DNA of 61,486 bases. Origin: Pelotomaculum sp. (GTDB taxonomy: Bacteria > Bacillota > Desulfotomaculia > Desulfotomaculales > Pelotomaculaceae). The stretch spans positions 1-61,486 of the forward strand of contig JAHDOA010000031.1 in assembly GCA_018435055.1 (NCBI GenBank), in the 5' to 3' direction. A model generated the notes under the pieces. It did no database searches, was not told the DNA's origin, and saw only the letters and a program-made list of their open reading frames with translations. The position numbers and the translations under genes were made by a program. Positions 1-8,071 of the stretch are shown in pieces (position 1 is the first letter of the stretch; each line of letters opens with the position of its first letter).

Positions 1-145
1 GGGCAATAAAGACCGCCGTTCACCGTATAAGCCGCAGCAAGCGTTGGGTCGCTCCTCAGCGTTGCCCGATTTATGCTGCAATAATATTATCGTCAAATCT
101 TAGGATGATTATTCCATTTACACTAAAGAATGTTCACACCCGTCT
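1..145. other. Left edge, no gene recognised
   Basis: No reading frame here can be supported. The first 70 bases are more GC-rich than what follows and may be the cut end of a gene or element lying left of the window. The rest is AT-rich and leads into the stop codon of the first small minus-strand gene. Confidence 0.4.
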
Positions 146-382
146 TTATTTATAAAATTCTTCTTCATCGGCAAGACCCGAATACTGGATACTATAGTAT
201 GTTTCACCATCATATTCGTAAGCCGTATATGGATACCAATTATTGTTTTTTAACGTTTCCTTTGTAACAGGTTTGAATTGAGCCATCGCTGATTCGCGAG
301 TATATTGGTCTGCTGGAAAAGGTATATAATCATAGCCAGCATCATATCCAATTTTCTTTGCACTTATAATATGTAGCTTCAC
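146..382 (-). CDS. Small hypothetical protein (78 aa)
   Basis: A 78-residue soluble protein rich in Tyr and acidic residues, with no recognised domain, signal peptide or membrane segment. The start is GTG (complement of 380-382). A strong GGGGGG ribosome site lies just upstream, which argues that it is translated. It is followed upstream on the same strand by another small gene at 423-674, so the two probably form a pair. Both lie to the left of an island right-end repeat array, so they are cargo of the element left of island 1. Function unknown. Confidence 0.5.
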   Translation of the reverse strand: MKLHIISAKKIGYDAGYDYIPFPADQYTRESAMAQFKPVTKETLKNNNWYPYTAYEYDGETYYSIQYSGLADEEEFYK

Positions 383-422
383 TTTAATCCCCCCTCAATC
401 CCATTATTAAGCTATCAGAACC

Positions 423-674
423 TTATATACCAAGAACTGTAACAATTACTCCAAACACAATTAGCACAGCCAATAGGCCGAGCATTATGAACATCCATTG
501 CATTTTTTGCTTTTGCTTAAGTTCTTCGTTCCTTCTCTTTTCCTCCTGCTTAATTTGGTAGCTTGTCTTTTTGGCAGGATTTTTTGCTTTATGTTCGAGT
601 CCTTTTTCTACAAGCCCCTCAACATCAGCTTCCAAGCTGGCTTCCTTGTTCTTTAAGCTAAAACTAAGTTTCAT
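423..674 (-). CDS. Small membrane-anchored hypothetical protein (83 aa)
   Basis: Begins MKLSFSLKNKEAS. The ATG at 672-674 is chosen over an upstream TTG at 692 because AGGAGGG sits 6 bases before it. The first 55 residues are highly charged (Lys/Glu-rich, probably a helical or coiled segment). They are followed by one strongly hydrophobic stretch (residues about 58-82, WMFIMLGLLAVLIVFGVIV), giving a C-tail-anchored membrane protein. No family recognised. It precedes the 146-382 gene on the same strand and lies next to the island-end repeats. Confidence 0.55.
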   Translation of the reverse strand: MKLSFSLKNKEASLEADVEGLVEKGLEHKAKNPAKKTSYQIKQEEKRRNEELKQKQKMQWMFIMLGLLAVLIVFGVIVTVLGI

Positions 675-721
675 CGAATCCCTCCTATGCAATCATACTA
701 CTTTTTCCTCTTTGTAATCCC

Positions 722-838
722 ACATCCAACCCGACCACACATCCTCAAAAAAATCCGAAAAAACATCTAACCCGACCACTCACAAACACTGACATCTAAG
801 TCGACCACTCGCCGCGCGCTGACATCTAACCTGACCAC
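722..838. repeat. Right-end iteron array: four 17-bp direct repeats
   Basis: Four copies of a 17-bp motif of the form ACATCTAAnnnGACCAC start at 722, 763, 792 and 822, so the spacing is 41, 29 and 30 bp. The same motif with nearly the same spacing (38, 29, 30) occurs at 60698-60811 beside the intact rumA gene. The array is non-coding and probably a transposase- or integrase-binding region forming the right end of the island that lies left of it. Confidence 0.75.
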
Positions 839-860
839 TTGACTATCAAAAACCGCTCTT

Positions 861-881
861 ATGGACTTATTCCCTCGAAGC
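861..881 (-). repeat. Single inverted copy of the 21-bp island-end motif
   Basis: The sequence ATGGACTTATTCCCTCGAAG reads, in reverse complement, like the three left-end motifs at 1048-1142. An equivalent copy lies at 60832-60852. In both places it sits 37-39 bp after the start of the last 17-bp repeat. Its inverted orientation relative to the left-end array is what paired ends of one element would show. Confidence 0.65.
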
Positions 882-927
882 AATATTTTCATGATTTTAC
901 TCAATGGGTTTTATACCCATGTATGCT

Positions 928-952
928 AAAAGCCCTGATATATAAGGGCTTT
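928..952 (-). terminator. Hairpin accompanying the rumA-tail copy
   Basis: AAAAGCCC at 928-935 pairs with GGGCTTT at 946-952. On the minus strand it follows the stop of the rumA-tail copy at 961-1002, in the position a terminator for rumA would take. A similar hairpin lies at 60901-60922 after the real rumA gene, so each island seems to bring its own rumA end plus hairpin. Confidence 0.5.
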
Positions 953-960
953 CGGCACAC

Positions 961-1002
961 TCACGCTTTCACCCTCGTTATCAATACTACCGTCTCCACG
1001 TG
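961..1002 (-). pseudogene. Relic copy of the rumA/rlmD 3' end (left junction)
   Basis: On the minus strand this encodes HVETVVLITRVKA and a TGA stop. It matches the C-terminus of the methyltransferase at 60932-61486 (HVETVVLMSRVNK, stop TAA). No upstream coding sequence of the gene is present, so this is an attachment-site-like relic and not a working gene. It marks the junction between the older island on the left and island 1 on the right. Confidence 0.75.
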
Positions 1003-1047
1003 GCACGATAGCATCAGATTGATGTCTGATATGTATTTTGCTAATTT

Positions 1048-1142
1048 CCCGTACAAGGGAACAGGTCAACGGTGGTTTTTGGGGTACTCTCTGTTCGAGG
1101 GAACAAGTCAATGGTTTTTATCCGTTCGGGGGAACAAGTCGA
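1048..1142. repeat. Left-end array of island 1: three 21-bp motifs
   Basis: Copies start at about 1049, 1091 and 1122 (spacing 42 and 31 bp), each of the form CnGTnCnnGGGAACAnGTC. They lie on the inner side of the rumA-tail copy. In reverse complement they resemble the rumA coding segment for VDMFPWT: the first copy agrees with it at 16 of 22 positions by eye. Spacings near 31 and 42 bp keep all copies on one face of the helix, as for an array of bound recombinase. From 1143 to 1251 there is no gene, only a short direct repeat (ATGCACCGCT at about 1199 and 1229). Confidence 0.75.
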
Positions 1143-1251
1143 TACATGGGGTTTAATTCCTGTCATCTCCGGTGGCAAAGTAACTAACTATTGATAAAAT
1201 GCACCGCTCAAATCAAATCGTTAAAAGATGCACCGCTTTTGCACACCCCTT

Positions 1252-2073
1252 TTAGCTGTTCTTAATATATGTTTCCCACCGATTATAGACATCTCTCAGC
1301 GGTGCGTCCAGATAACTTAAAGCCTTGTCTCTTATCCAGTCCGGTACACCATAGGCGGCTTCAGCAATACTACCGGTGATTGCCGCAAGCGTATCACTGT
1401 CGCCTCCGATGGAGATGGCATTTCGGATTGCGTCCTCAAAGTCCGTACTTTCAAGGAATGCAATAATCGCCTGTGGTACAGTGTCCTGACAGCTTTCATT
1501 AAAGTGGTAGGTTGGGCGAATTTCGTCAAGGATACTGGTCATGTCATAATCAAACAAAAAGGGAATGTCCTCAAGGATATGTTTCTTGGCGGCTTTCAGC
1601 CCATACCCGTAAGCCATCATCATACAGTAGGCAGTCGCTTCTGCACCCTTTATGCCTTCTGGGTGGTTATGTGTGACGCTCGACGAAATTATCGCCAGTT
1701 GCCTTGCATGAACAATGCTATTTTCAGGTCGGTCACCAGGGTATTGGCTTTTGAAAGCATATTCTGCGCAAGGAGAGACCCTCATTGCCGAGCCGTTGCC
1801 CCAGCTGTTGTATGGCTCACGGACATCGGAATTTATCCACGCCCCGAATCTACTGCCGTACCCTGCGTTCGAGTAAAGCCGTCCCCACTTCTTATATGCG
1901 TTAATAAAATCATCGATTTCGCCACCGTTCATTAGAGCGTCTGATGTAGCAATGGTCATCACTGTGTCATCCGTGAAAAAGCAATCGTTGCGGAACAGTG
2001 GGAAGTCTTTTGTTTTGATGTTATGCCATTCGTAGACCGAGCCTACGATGTCTCCTATAATTGCCCCGAGCAT
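1252..2073 (-). CDS. ADP-ribosylglycohydrolase family protein
   Basis: A cytosolic protein of the DraG/ADPRH family, which removes ADP-ribose from proteins or other acceptors using two Mg ions. Visible signatures are MLGAIIGDIVGSVYE at the N-terminus, TDDTVMT (metal ligands) near residue 35 and SIGGDSDTLAAITGSIAEA near the C-terminus, all at the expected places. The length (273 aa) is normal. The ATG at 2071-2073 is chosen because it overlaps the stop of the upstream VWA gene (TAATG), which implies translational coupling; the longer frame to 2124 lies inside that gene. It is the last gene of an operon that also carries a macro-domain protein, so both ADP-ribose hydrolysis activities sit together. 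The substrate is unknown. Confidence 0.9.
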   Translation of the reverse strand: MLGAIIGDIVGSVYEWHNIKTKDFPLFRNDCFFTDDTVMTIATSDALMNGGEIDDFINAYKKWGRLYSNAGYGSRFGAWINSDVREPYNSWGNGSAMRVSPCAEYAFKSQYPGDRPENSIVHARQLAIISSSVTHNHPEGIKGAEATAYCMMMAYGYGLKAAKKHILEDIPFLFDYDMTSILDEIRPTYHFNESCQDTVPQAIIAFLESTDFEDAIRNAISIGGDSDTLAAITGSIAEAAYGVPDWIRDKALSYLDAPLRDVYNRWETYIKNS

Positions 2074-2726
2074 TATTTTCGACCTCCCCGTCGTTTCACA
2101 TCCTTGCGGATTTCCTCGAAGCAAGCCTCGTCAACGGTTCCTGCCTCGCGGAAAGTCGCCACAGCGCTTGCCATTACCTTAAAGTTCAGCTCCGTCCCTT
2201 CGCTGTCGGCAAGATAGTCAACCGCTCTGTCAGGTGTAATCCCAAACCTACTGGCGGTCTGAACCGCATCGATATTCGCACCGAGGAAGATAAACTCCCA
2301 TCCATATTTCGCCTTTTGTCTCTCAATCTGCGTTTTAACCTTTTCGGCAGAGTATTCTCGGCTGGAGTTTTCCTCGCCATCTGTGATAATAACAAACATT
2401 ACTTTTTCAGCGCTGTAATCCTCGGCAGTGTGCTTCTGCGCGTTACCAATTTTATGAATCGTACTACCGATTGCATCAAGAAGTGCGGTCGATCCGCCAA
2501 CCTGATATTCTTTCTCGGTAATCGGGCTGACCGCCTTAATGTCAATACGGTCATGGAGCAGCTCGTAATTGTTGTCGAACAGTACAGTCGTGATGAGGCA
2601 CTCGCCCTCGACCGCCTTTTGCTTTTCAAGCATGGAGTTATAGCCACCGATCGTATCTTTTTCCAGTCCACCCATTGAGCCGCTCTTATCGAGTATAAAT
2701 ACCAGTTCTGTTAATCCTTTTTTCAT
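2073..2726 (-). CDS. VWA-domain protein
   Basis: A 217-aa single von Willebrand A domain. The MIDAS metal site is seen as DKSGSM at residues 13-18, with a later Thr/Asp site in GGSTALLDAIG and ITDGEEN. Proteins of this kind usually bind partner proteins through a metal ion and are common in TerY-like and defence gene clusters. The start ATG has GGAGGA just upstream. It overlaps the ADP-ribosylglycohydrolase start by one base and follows the DUF262-DUF1524 gene after an 85-bp gap that shows no clear terminator. There is no signal peptide, so it should act in the cytosol. The partner is unknown. Confidence 0.88.
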   Translation of the reverse strand: MKKGLTELVFILDKSGSMGGLEKDTIGGYNSMLEKQKAVEGECLITTVLFDNNYELLHDRIDIKAVSPITEKEYQVGGSTALLDAIGSTIHKIGNAQKHTAEDYSAEKVMFVIITDGEENSSREYSAEKVKTQIERQKAKYGWEFIFLGANIDAVQTASRFGITPDRAVDYLADSEGTELNFKVMASAVATFREAGTVDEACFEEIRKDVKRRGGRK

Positions 2727-2811
2727 TGCCGTGTCCTCCTCAAGTTTTATTGTGACTTAAGGATAACAATTTCTGCACGGATTAAGGTCGCTTGAAAAGC
2801 GACTAATAATA

Positions 2812-4656
2812 CTAAGATTTCAATGATGACCGTATTAAGTTCAACATTTCTTCTCCATGGGCACATGCCGCTTTTTCCGTCCATGCATCGGCATCTGTAG
2901 TTAAGTCAGCCATTATTCTTAGTTTCATACTTTGAGTGCCTATGCCATCGCGAAAATTCGCTCTTTTTGCAAGGGGCAAATTATTTGAAAACTTTGAGTT
3001 TATTCCGTTAGAAACAAGGCAGAGGTTTCCGAAATGATTTAAGGAATTCTCATCCCATTGGATATTGCTATCGATAGGATGCTGTGGATACCAATGTTCG
3101 ACAGAATTTCGGAATTCAAATTGAAAATCTTGTTTCGTTTTTTGCCATAACAAGTAATCCAAATAATTAAACACAATGTGCGGAGTGAGTAGCCCTATGG
3201 AATAATCACCATCGCTAATATACTCACGCACCGCCGCTTTTGCTATGTTTTCCAACTTTTCAGTTTGTTCATCGGGGCTAGGATCATAATCCTCCATATC
3301 AAAGTAGAGCCACGCAAGGTACTCTGTAGCCCAGTGCATTACCAACGGCGATGTGTATGTTACTCTTAACATGGATTGAAGCATTCGACTGGCAATTGAG
3401 TCATTAAGATCTACATAATAAGCTTTTGCTTGTTTTTTGGCATATTTTTTAGTATTGGTCCTTGAGACCTTGAGGGTCTTAAGACTCCATCTTCCTTCCG
3501 TATCATCACCGTTAAATTCTCTTTTGAGCATAAAATTATCGAGTAAAAAACGACATCTCAACAGACATATCCCGAAACGCTCAACCGCTTTACCATCAGA
3601 AAATTTACGACGAAATACTCCTTCGAAACGTTGAATGAGTTTTTTGTCGTCAATTAGCTCACCGCCCCAAACCTTTTGAGAGACTGCATCGTCACCGCTT
3701 TCCTCCAATTCAAAAATCTTTAGTACATGCAAAAGAAAATGCCGAAATGCTAAAAAGCTCTCAAAACGTATATTATCCTCATCAGCTTTGTCGAGGCGCG
3801 GTTTTTTTGTTGATGTAGCATCTGCACTATCAGCAATGTCGTTTATTGAACGTTTTATCGTACTATCGGTTTTTTCGCTTGACAGATAATAGCCACTAGT
3901 ATTATCAGGGTAGGAGCCCCAATCATATCCAAAGTAGTACTTCCTCTCGGCTACGTCGAAATGCATCTGCACATAGCCCGACATATCGCTGCAAGCATCC
4001 CATATTCGGGCAAAGGCGTCCCTTTTTTTTCCAGCACTTATCATCTCTATCAATCTGGACTTTACGATATCTTGCTGCTCTAGTTGCTCGCCACGATTGT
4101 TCATGATTTCAAAATATTTATTCAGGTCGGTGTTTGGCGGAACGATCACTCTCACAAGGCTGACCTTTTTTAGCTTCCGCTTTAGTTCATCTGTTTTAAG
4201 AGTTCTAGACGACCCCTCAACATTGCCGATAAGCTTCTTTGATACAACATCAAAACCTGCCAATAAACCGCTATCGGCATCTTTTCGCCAGTTGCCCTCA
4301 TCAATGTTTGCCAACCGTGCCAATGTATTATCGGACTTTGGACGGTATTCGAAAGAGAGAGCGTCTTCCTCGAAGGGAATCTCCAATGCAGTCAGCAAGA
4401 GATGTAAAACTGTCAAGCGCTGCTGGCCATCAATAACCTCAAGTCTCCCGTCTTTACGCTCGAATACAATGAGGTTGCCGAGATAATAGTTGTCTGTTTC
4501 AAAATTCATCATATCGTCAATCATCTGCTGAATCTCTTTATCTTCCCATGCGAACGCCCTTTGATAGAGCGGTATAATGTACTTGTCCTTGCTGAAAATA
4601 TTTTTGTCATCGGCAAAAATGATTTTTATATTACTAACGATGTTGCTCACTATCAT
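2812..4656 (-). CDS. DUF262-DUF1524 protein (GmrSD/BrxU-like nuclease)
   Basis: A 614-aa protein with an N-terminal DUF262 domain (YQRAFAW near residue 31, then IDGQQRLTVLHLLL near 77, the DGQQR signature used for nucleotide-driven activity). It has a C-terminal DUF1524 HNH-like nuclease domain (EHWYPQHP, then FGNLCLVSNGINSKFSN). This arrangement is that of GmrSD, SspE and BrxU, which cleave modified or unmodified phage DNA under NTP control. It begins with ATGA overlapping the stop of the DUF262-only gene, so the two are translationally coupled. Both nuclease and NTPase signatures look intact. BrxU is known from BREX islands, but here the gene lies in a separate operon about 5 kb from the BREX end. 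The specificity is unknown. Confidence 0.85.
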   Translation of the reverse strand: MIVSNIVSNIKIIFADDKNIFSKDKYIIPLYQRAFAWEDKEIQQMIDDMMNFETDNYYLGNLIVFERKDGRLEVIDGQQRLTVLHLLLTALEIPFEEDALSFEYRPKSDNTLARLANIDEGNWRKDADSGLLAGFDVVSKKLIGNVEGSSRTLKTDELKRKLKKVSLVRVIVPPNTDLNKYFEIMNNRGEQLEQQDIVKSRLIEMISAGKKRDAFARIWDACSDMSGYVQMHFDVAERKYYFGYDWGSYPDNTSGYYLSSEKTDSTIKRSINDIADSADATSTKKPRLDKADEDNIRFESFLAFRHFLLHVLKIFELEESGDDAVSQKVWGGELIDDKKLIQRFEGVFRRKFSDGKAVERFGICLLRCRFLLDNFMLKREFNGDDTEGRWSLKTLKVSRTNTKKYAKKQAKAYYVDLNDSIASRMLQSMLRVTYTSPLVMHWATEYLAWLYFDMEDYDPSPDEQTEKLENIAKAAVREYISDGDYSIGLLTPHIVFNYLDYLLWQKTKQDFQFEFRNSVEHWYPQHPIDSNIQWDENSLNHFGNLCLVSNGINSKFSNNLPLAKRANFRDGIGTQSMKLRIMADLTTDADAWTEKAACAHGEEMLNLIRSSLKS

Positions 4657-5930
4657 TCAGCACCTCCCGGCAACCCTAATATTTTATGTATTTCTCTTAG
4701 CAGTAGTTCTTTATCGTTATTTTTGGGTGAATAGTTTATCTCTTCCAAAGGCAACATAGGAATCATTATTTTTAATACATCAGACTCTTTCATACACTTT
4801 TGGATCAGATAGAATAAAGGTATAGTTTCTTTGTCTCTCACTTTTCCGCCGATAGCGTAATTCCGCACTGTATCAAAGCCCAGCTTCTGCATTTGCAGGC
4901 GGATCATAAAAGCCCATGCATACAGCCGTTTAATAATGCGGTCATCTAAATTCCTGAATCTATCACAGTAGTATAGCACAACACAATGAAACAGCTGCTT
5001 GGCATAAGAGAAACCAACGCCCGTCCCGTTGAGGAATAAGCCAAGTTCAGGCTTTGAAACAGCCGCCTTAACATCAGAAAGCAGATTCAGGTAATGCTCC
5101 ACATATTCAAAAAAGTTCTTGCCTGATACAAATGTCTGATCAATCTGAAATACCGGCATTCCCTTAACCGTACGCATGGCATAGTAGTATTGCAAATCAA
5201 AGCTAACACCTTTAAATTCGTCAATATCAGCGGATGTGAACTTATGACCTTTCTCTTTCTCAATCCAGTTTCTAATCGGAAACAGGTAGTCTTGAAATAA
5301 AATATGAATTTCTTTGGGATCTGTTCTCTCCCATCTTTCTACCGTGTGTTTCATTTCATATGGGTGATTACGCATTTCCCGCAAATGAAACGCTTTTAAT
5401 AAGTCATGAGGAGATAAAGCCCTGCCACGCATATTCTGTGAGTCAAAAAGCTGAAATGCTTCCGGGAGACTTTTCGTAGCAACAACTACAAACTCTAAAA
5501 CGCTCGACATTGCTTCAATAAAACGCTTTTTTTCAGTTGGACTCTTTTCTATAAAATACGCCTTGATTGCTAAGTAATTACGCATAATATTTTCTTCTGA
5601 TACTTTTGACGAGAGATTTGTTTCCAAAATTGATAAATTGTTTGAAGTATTGAGTGTCTTGCAGATAAGGGCAAGCGATATAATTCGCTGTTGTCCATCA
5701 ACGATATTAAGTGCTCCTTCGATTTCATCATTATGTAGAATAATCGTACCAACGCGGTATTTAAAATCAGGATATTTATAAGCCTCATTTATAGCAAATT
5801 CAAGGTCATCTAGAAGAGCGGACACATTTTTGACATTCCACTTATATGGACGCTGATAGTTTGGCAAATGAAGATTATCCAATTGGAGAACTGTATCAAC
5901 TGAAACAATTTTAGGATTTTCGAACACCAT
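4653..5930 (-). CDS. DUF262-only protein
   Basis: About 425 aa with DUF262 features: YQRPYKW near residue 25 and NIVDGQQRIISLALIC near 80. The C-terminal half is helical and lacks the DUF1524 HNH residues, so it probably supplies sensing or NTPase function to a partner, most simply the DUF262-DUF1524 protein encoded next. Two starts are possible: GTG at 5936, overlapping the macro-gene stop, or ATG at 5930. I prefer the ATG because GGGAGG lies 5-6 bases before it. The stop overlaps the next start by 4 bases. Confidence 0.8.
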   Translation of the reverse strand: MVFENPKIVSVDTVLQLDNLHLPNYQRPYKWNVKNVSALLDDLEFAINEAYKYPDFKYRVGTIILHNDEIEGALNIVDGQQRIISLALICKTLNTSNNLSILETNLSSKVSEENIMRNYLAIKAYFIEKSPTEKKRFIEAMSSVLEFVVVATKSLPEAFQLFDSQNMRGRALSPHDLLKAFHLREMRNHPYEMKHTVERWERTDPKEIHILFQDYLFPIRNWIEKEKGHKFTSADIDEFKGVSFDLQYYYAMRTVKGMPVFQIDQTFVSGKNFFEYVEHYLNLLSDVKAAVSKPELGLFLNGTGVGFSYAKQLFHCVVLYYCDRFRNLDDRIIKRLYAWAFMIRLQMQKLGFDTVRNYAIGGKVRDKETIPLFYLIQKCMKESDVLKIMIPMLPLEEINYSPKNNDKELLLREIHKILGLPGGAE

Positions 5931-5932
5931 TT

Positions 5933-6961
5933 TCACCCTCCCAAAAGCGGCTGGTCGTACTCGAACAGCACTTCATTAATCTCAAAAACATCGTATTTAC
6001 CATTTGCGATGAAGTACTCCACGATAACATCGAACTTGACGGCGTGAGATAGTGCATAGCCCGCTCGTTCCAAGAGGTCGTCGGTTTTGTCGAGTGATAA
6101 CTCCAGTGCCACAGCGAGGGCAATCGCTGTGCGCTTGCTCGGCATATAGCCTTTGTTGATCCTAATCTTGGAGAATAGCTTGCGGTCAAGGTTGGCGCGT
6201 TTATAAACTTCAACATCCGTCATATCCTTAGCATCAATCAGGCGCAGGAGCATCTGGGAGAAAGGTTCATCAAGATTGCCAACTAAATCATCAAGCGGGG
6301 CAGGAGCGTCAATAGGAGCGAGCATTTCTTCTAGAAGAGGCTCATTGAGTGTATTAGCACGCTCATCTGCTTCGGATATGGCTTGGCGTTCTACATCAAG
6401 CAGCTTCCGTCGCTTTATTTGGTGTGTGTCAACGTAATGCTCATCTATGTAGCTTTCGACTGCACCGAGTAGCTCGCGACTTACAGTAAATGCCGATTTA
6501 TCAAACACTACAAGTGTTATATCAATATCGTTGTTGATGAGAAAATCTTGAATTGTAGCAGTAGCCACTTGAAGGGCTTCGTCTTTTGGGTATCCGTAAA
6601 TCCCGCTTGAAATCAATGGGAATGCAATACTTTCACAGTTGTTTTCGATGGCAAGCCGGAGCGACTCCATGTATGCGGAACGTAGTAGTTTTTCACTCTG
6701 TTCGGCATTCTGATATCTATAAACGGGGCCTGCCGCGTGAATAACAAACTTAGCGGGCAGGTCGAATCCCGGTGTAATAACCGCCTCACCCGTCTTAATA
6801 GGGGCGAGTTTATCACAGGCAGCTTGAAGCTGTGCCGCTCCCGCCGCTTTGAAGATAGCTCCACAAACCCCACCGCCCATTTGCAGGTCGGTGTTAGCAG
6901 CATTGACTATAGCATCAACTTTTATTTTTGTTATGTCCTGACGGACGATGGTAAACGGCAT
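5933..6961 (-). CDS. Macro-domain protein with C-terminal helical domain
   Basis: Residues 1 to about 165 form a macro domain that binds ADP-ribose. Key features are VDAIVNAANTDLQMGGGVCG near residue 15 (binding Asn and glycine loop) and PLISSGIYGYP near 115. After a linker, residues about 215-342 form a helical domain (DVEVYKRANLDRKLFSKI, then AIALAVALELSLDKTDDLL) resembling an XRE-type helix-turn-helix and found in other Firmicutes macro proteins. The ATG is preceded by AAGAGGTG. It is followed by the DUF262 gene with overlapping ends and lies 35 bp downstream of the GIY-YIG gene. It may remove ADP-ribose or sense it, and may regulate the operon. Both roles are inferred. Confidence 0.88.
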   Translation of the reverse strand: MPFTIVRQDITKIKVDAIVNAANTDLQMGGGVCGAIFKAAGAAQLQAACDKLAPIKTGEAVITPGFDLPAKFVIHAAGPVYRYQNAEQSEKLLRSAYMESLRLAIENNCESIAFPLISSGIYGYPKDEALQVATATIQDFLINNDIDITLVVFDKSAFTVSRELLGAVESYIDEHYVDTHQIKRRKLLDVERQAISEADERANTLNEPLLEEMLAPIDAPAPLDDLVGNLDEPFSQMLLRLIDAKDMTDVEVYKRANLDRKLFSKIRINKGYMPSKRTAIALAVALELSLDKTDDLLERAGYALSHAVKFDVIVEYFIANGKYDVFEINEVLFEYDQPLLGG

Positions 6962-6996
6962 TAGGATTCACCTCTTCCCACATAAACTTTGTATAT

Positions 6997-7905
6997 TTAT
7001 AGTTCATTCGCTTCACTTGTCTCAACATCCTTTAAGGTTTTGCCATCAGCCGTTTTCCAAGCAGTATATCCGTTTGAACTTGCACCCGTTACAAACATCG
7101 AAGCAGCAGATGGTGACGAAAAGAGCACGTCTTCTAAAAGCGTATAATTTTCGTCTATCTTGGCCTTTTCACGAGCCTTTTTTGCTACCCCTGAGCAAGT
7201 CTTTTCATTGGTTTTAGAATTGATAACACTGCCACGTAAAACGATATATCCTTCACTTGAACGTTTGCATTTCGCTTTTACTGTCATGCCGGTGTTCTGC
7301 ATTTTTTGCTCCATAAAAAACTCAAGGTTGTCGTCGTCCTCTTCATGATCTGTATTATGGATTGCTCGATTTTGAACTAATGGCTCGAATACCAAATGTC
7401 CAAGTACACCCATCACTATTTTTGCATACTCCACATACTCTTCAAGTTCGCTCTCTTTTTCTTCTGTAACATTTCCGGCATTTGGTTCATTTCCGTTCTT
7501 AGCTTCGTAACGATTGGCAGTTAATGCAAGGGCAAAGAATCGATTTTCAAGCCAGCTAATCTCGGTTGCACCAAAAATGTTATTTGAAGTCGTGAAAGCT
7601 ACAGCTTCATACCAATCTTCAAGGCCTTGTTTCGGGGAGGCGTGATGTTCTTTTAAACGGTTCAAAATACCTTCTCCATTTTTTCGAGTTCCAGATTGAC
7701 CTACATAAACTAATGGCTTGTCACCATCTCCTTTACTAAAAAGAAAGTAAACACCACTCTGTTTTAGGTAATCAATATTTTTGCAGTCCACAAGCTTTAC
7801 CCGTGGAATCTTATAGGCGACACCTGTCCAATTAGCAAGCGTACACTTGATGCGTCCGTTTGGGGTGCTATCCATCAGGAAATAATTCATATTTTTACCG
7901 GCCAT
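6997..7905 (-). CDS. GIY-YIG nuclease with DUF4357
   Basis: About 302 aa. A GIY-YIG nuclease core is seen as SGVYFLF (residue about 43) followed by LVYVGQSG. The expected catalytic Arg lies in ILNRLKEH and the metal-binding Glu in SWLENRFF. A DUF4357 domain follows in the C-terminal third (GVAKKAREKAKI, then SPSAASMFVTGASSNGYTAW). I choose the ATG at 7903-7905 (MAGKNMNYF) because GGGGGA precedes it; the frame is open to 7929 without a good ribosome site. It is likely the first gene of the macro/DUF262 operon. The target is unknown; proteins with this pair of domains are common in accessory islands. Confidence 0.85.
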   Translation of the reverse strand: MAGKNMNYFLMDSTPNGRIKCTLANWTGVAYKIPRVKLVDCKNIDYLKQSGVYFLFSKGDGDKPLVYVGQSGTRKNGEGILNRLKEHHASPKQGLEDWYEAVAFTTSNNIFGATEISWLENRFFALALTANRYEAKNGNEPNAGNVTEEKESELEEYVEYAKIVMGVLGHLVFEPLVQNRAIHNTDHEEDDDNLEFFMEQKMQNTGMTVKAKCKRSSEGYIVLRGSVINSKTNEKTCSGVAKKAREKAKIDENYTLLEDVLFSSPSAASMFVTGASSNGYTAWKTADGKTLKDVETSEANEL

Positions 7906-7980
7906 AGTGTTTATATCCCCCATAATCATTAATCCGATGTTGCATTAGTCTGTATATGCAGCAAATCCACCGACTCAGAA

Positions 7981-8071
7981 TTATTTCTCAAATAAAGTTT
8001 TCAACCAATTCTCATAAGGCAGTGTCCGAAAGTTAATCAAGTCGGATAACTGTTTAACGGGGAAGATGTCC
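7981..8071 (-). pseudogene. C-terminal fragment of an unidentified gene
   Basis: Reading minus, an open stretch ends LINFRTLPYENWLKTLFEK and a TAA at 7981. It looks like a real C-terminus but has no start and no body, because the AAA_13 fragment's stop lies just before it. It could be the tail of a gene that once followed that ATPase. No firm identity. Confidence 0.3.

Noticed and set aside
722-1142. Possible CRISPR array from regularly spaced repeats
   Set aside because: Repeats are only 17-21 bp and diverge, copy number is three to four, the intervals between them are short and no cas genes are present. The same spacing recurs at a distant end, which fits recombinase-binding sites.
839-1156. 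105-codon plus-strand frame at the left junction
   Set aside because: It runs through the inverted motif, the rumA-tail copy and the left-end repeats, so its sequence is explained by repeats and not by a gene.
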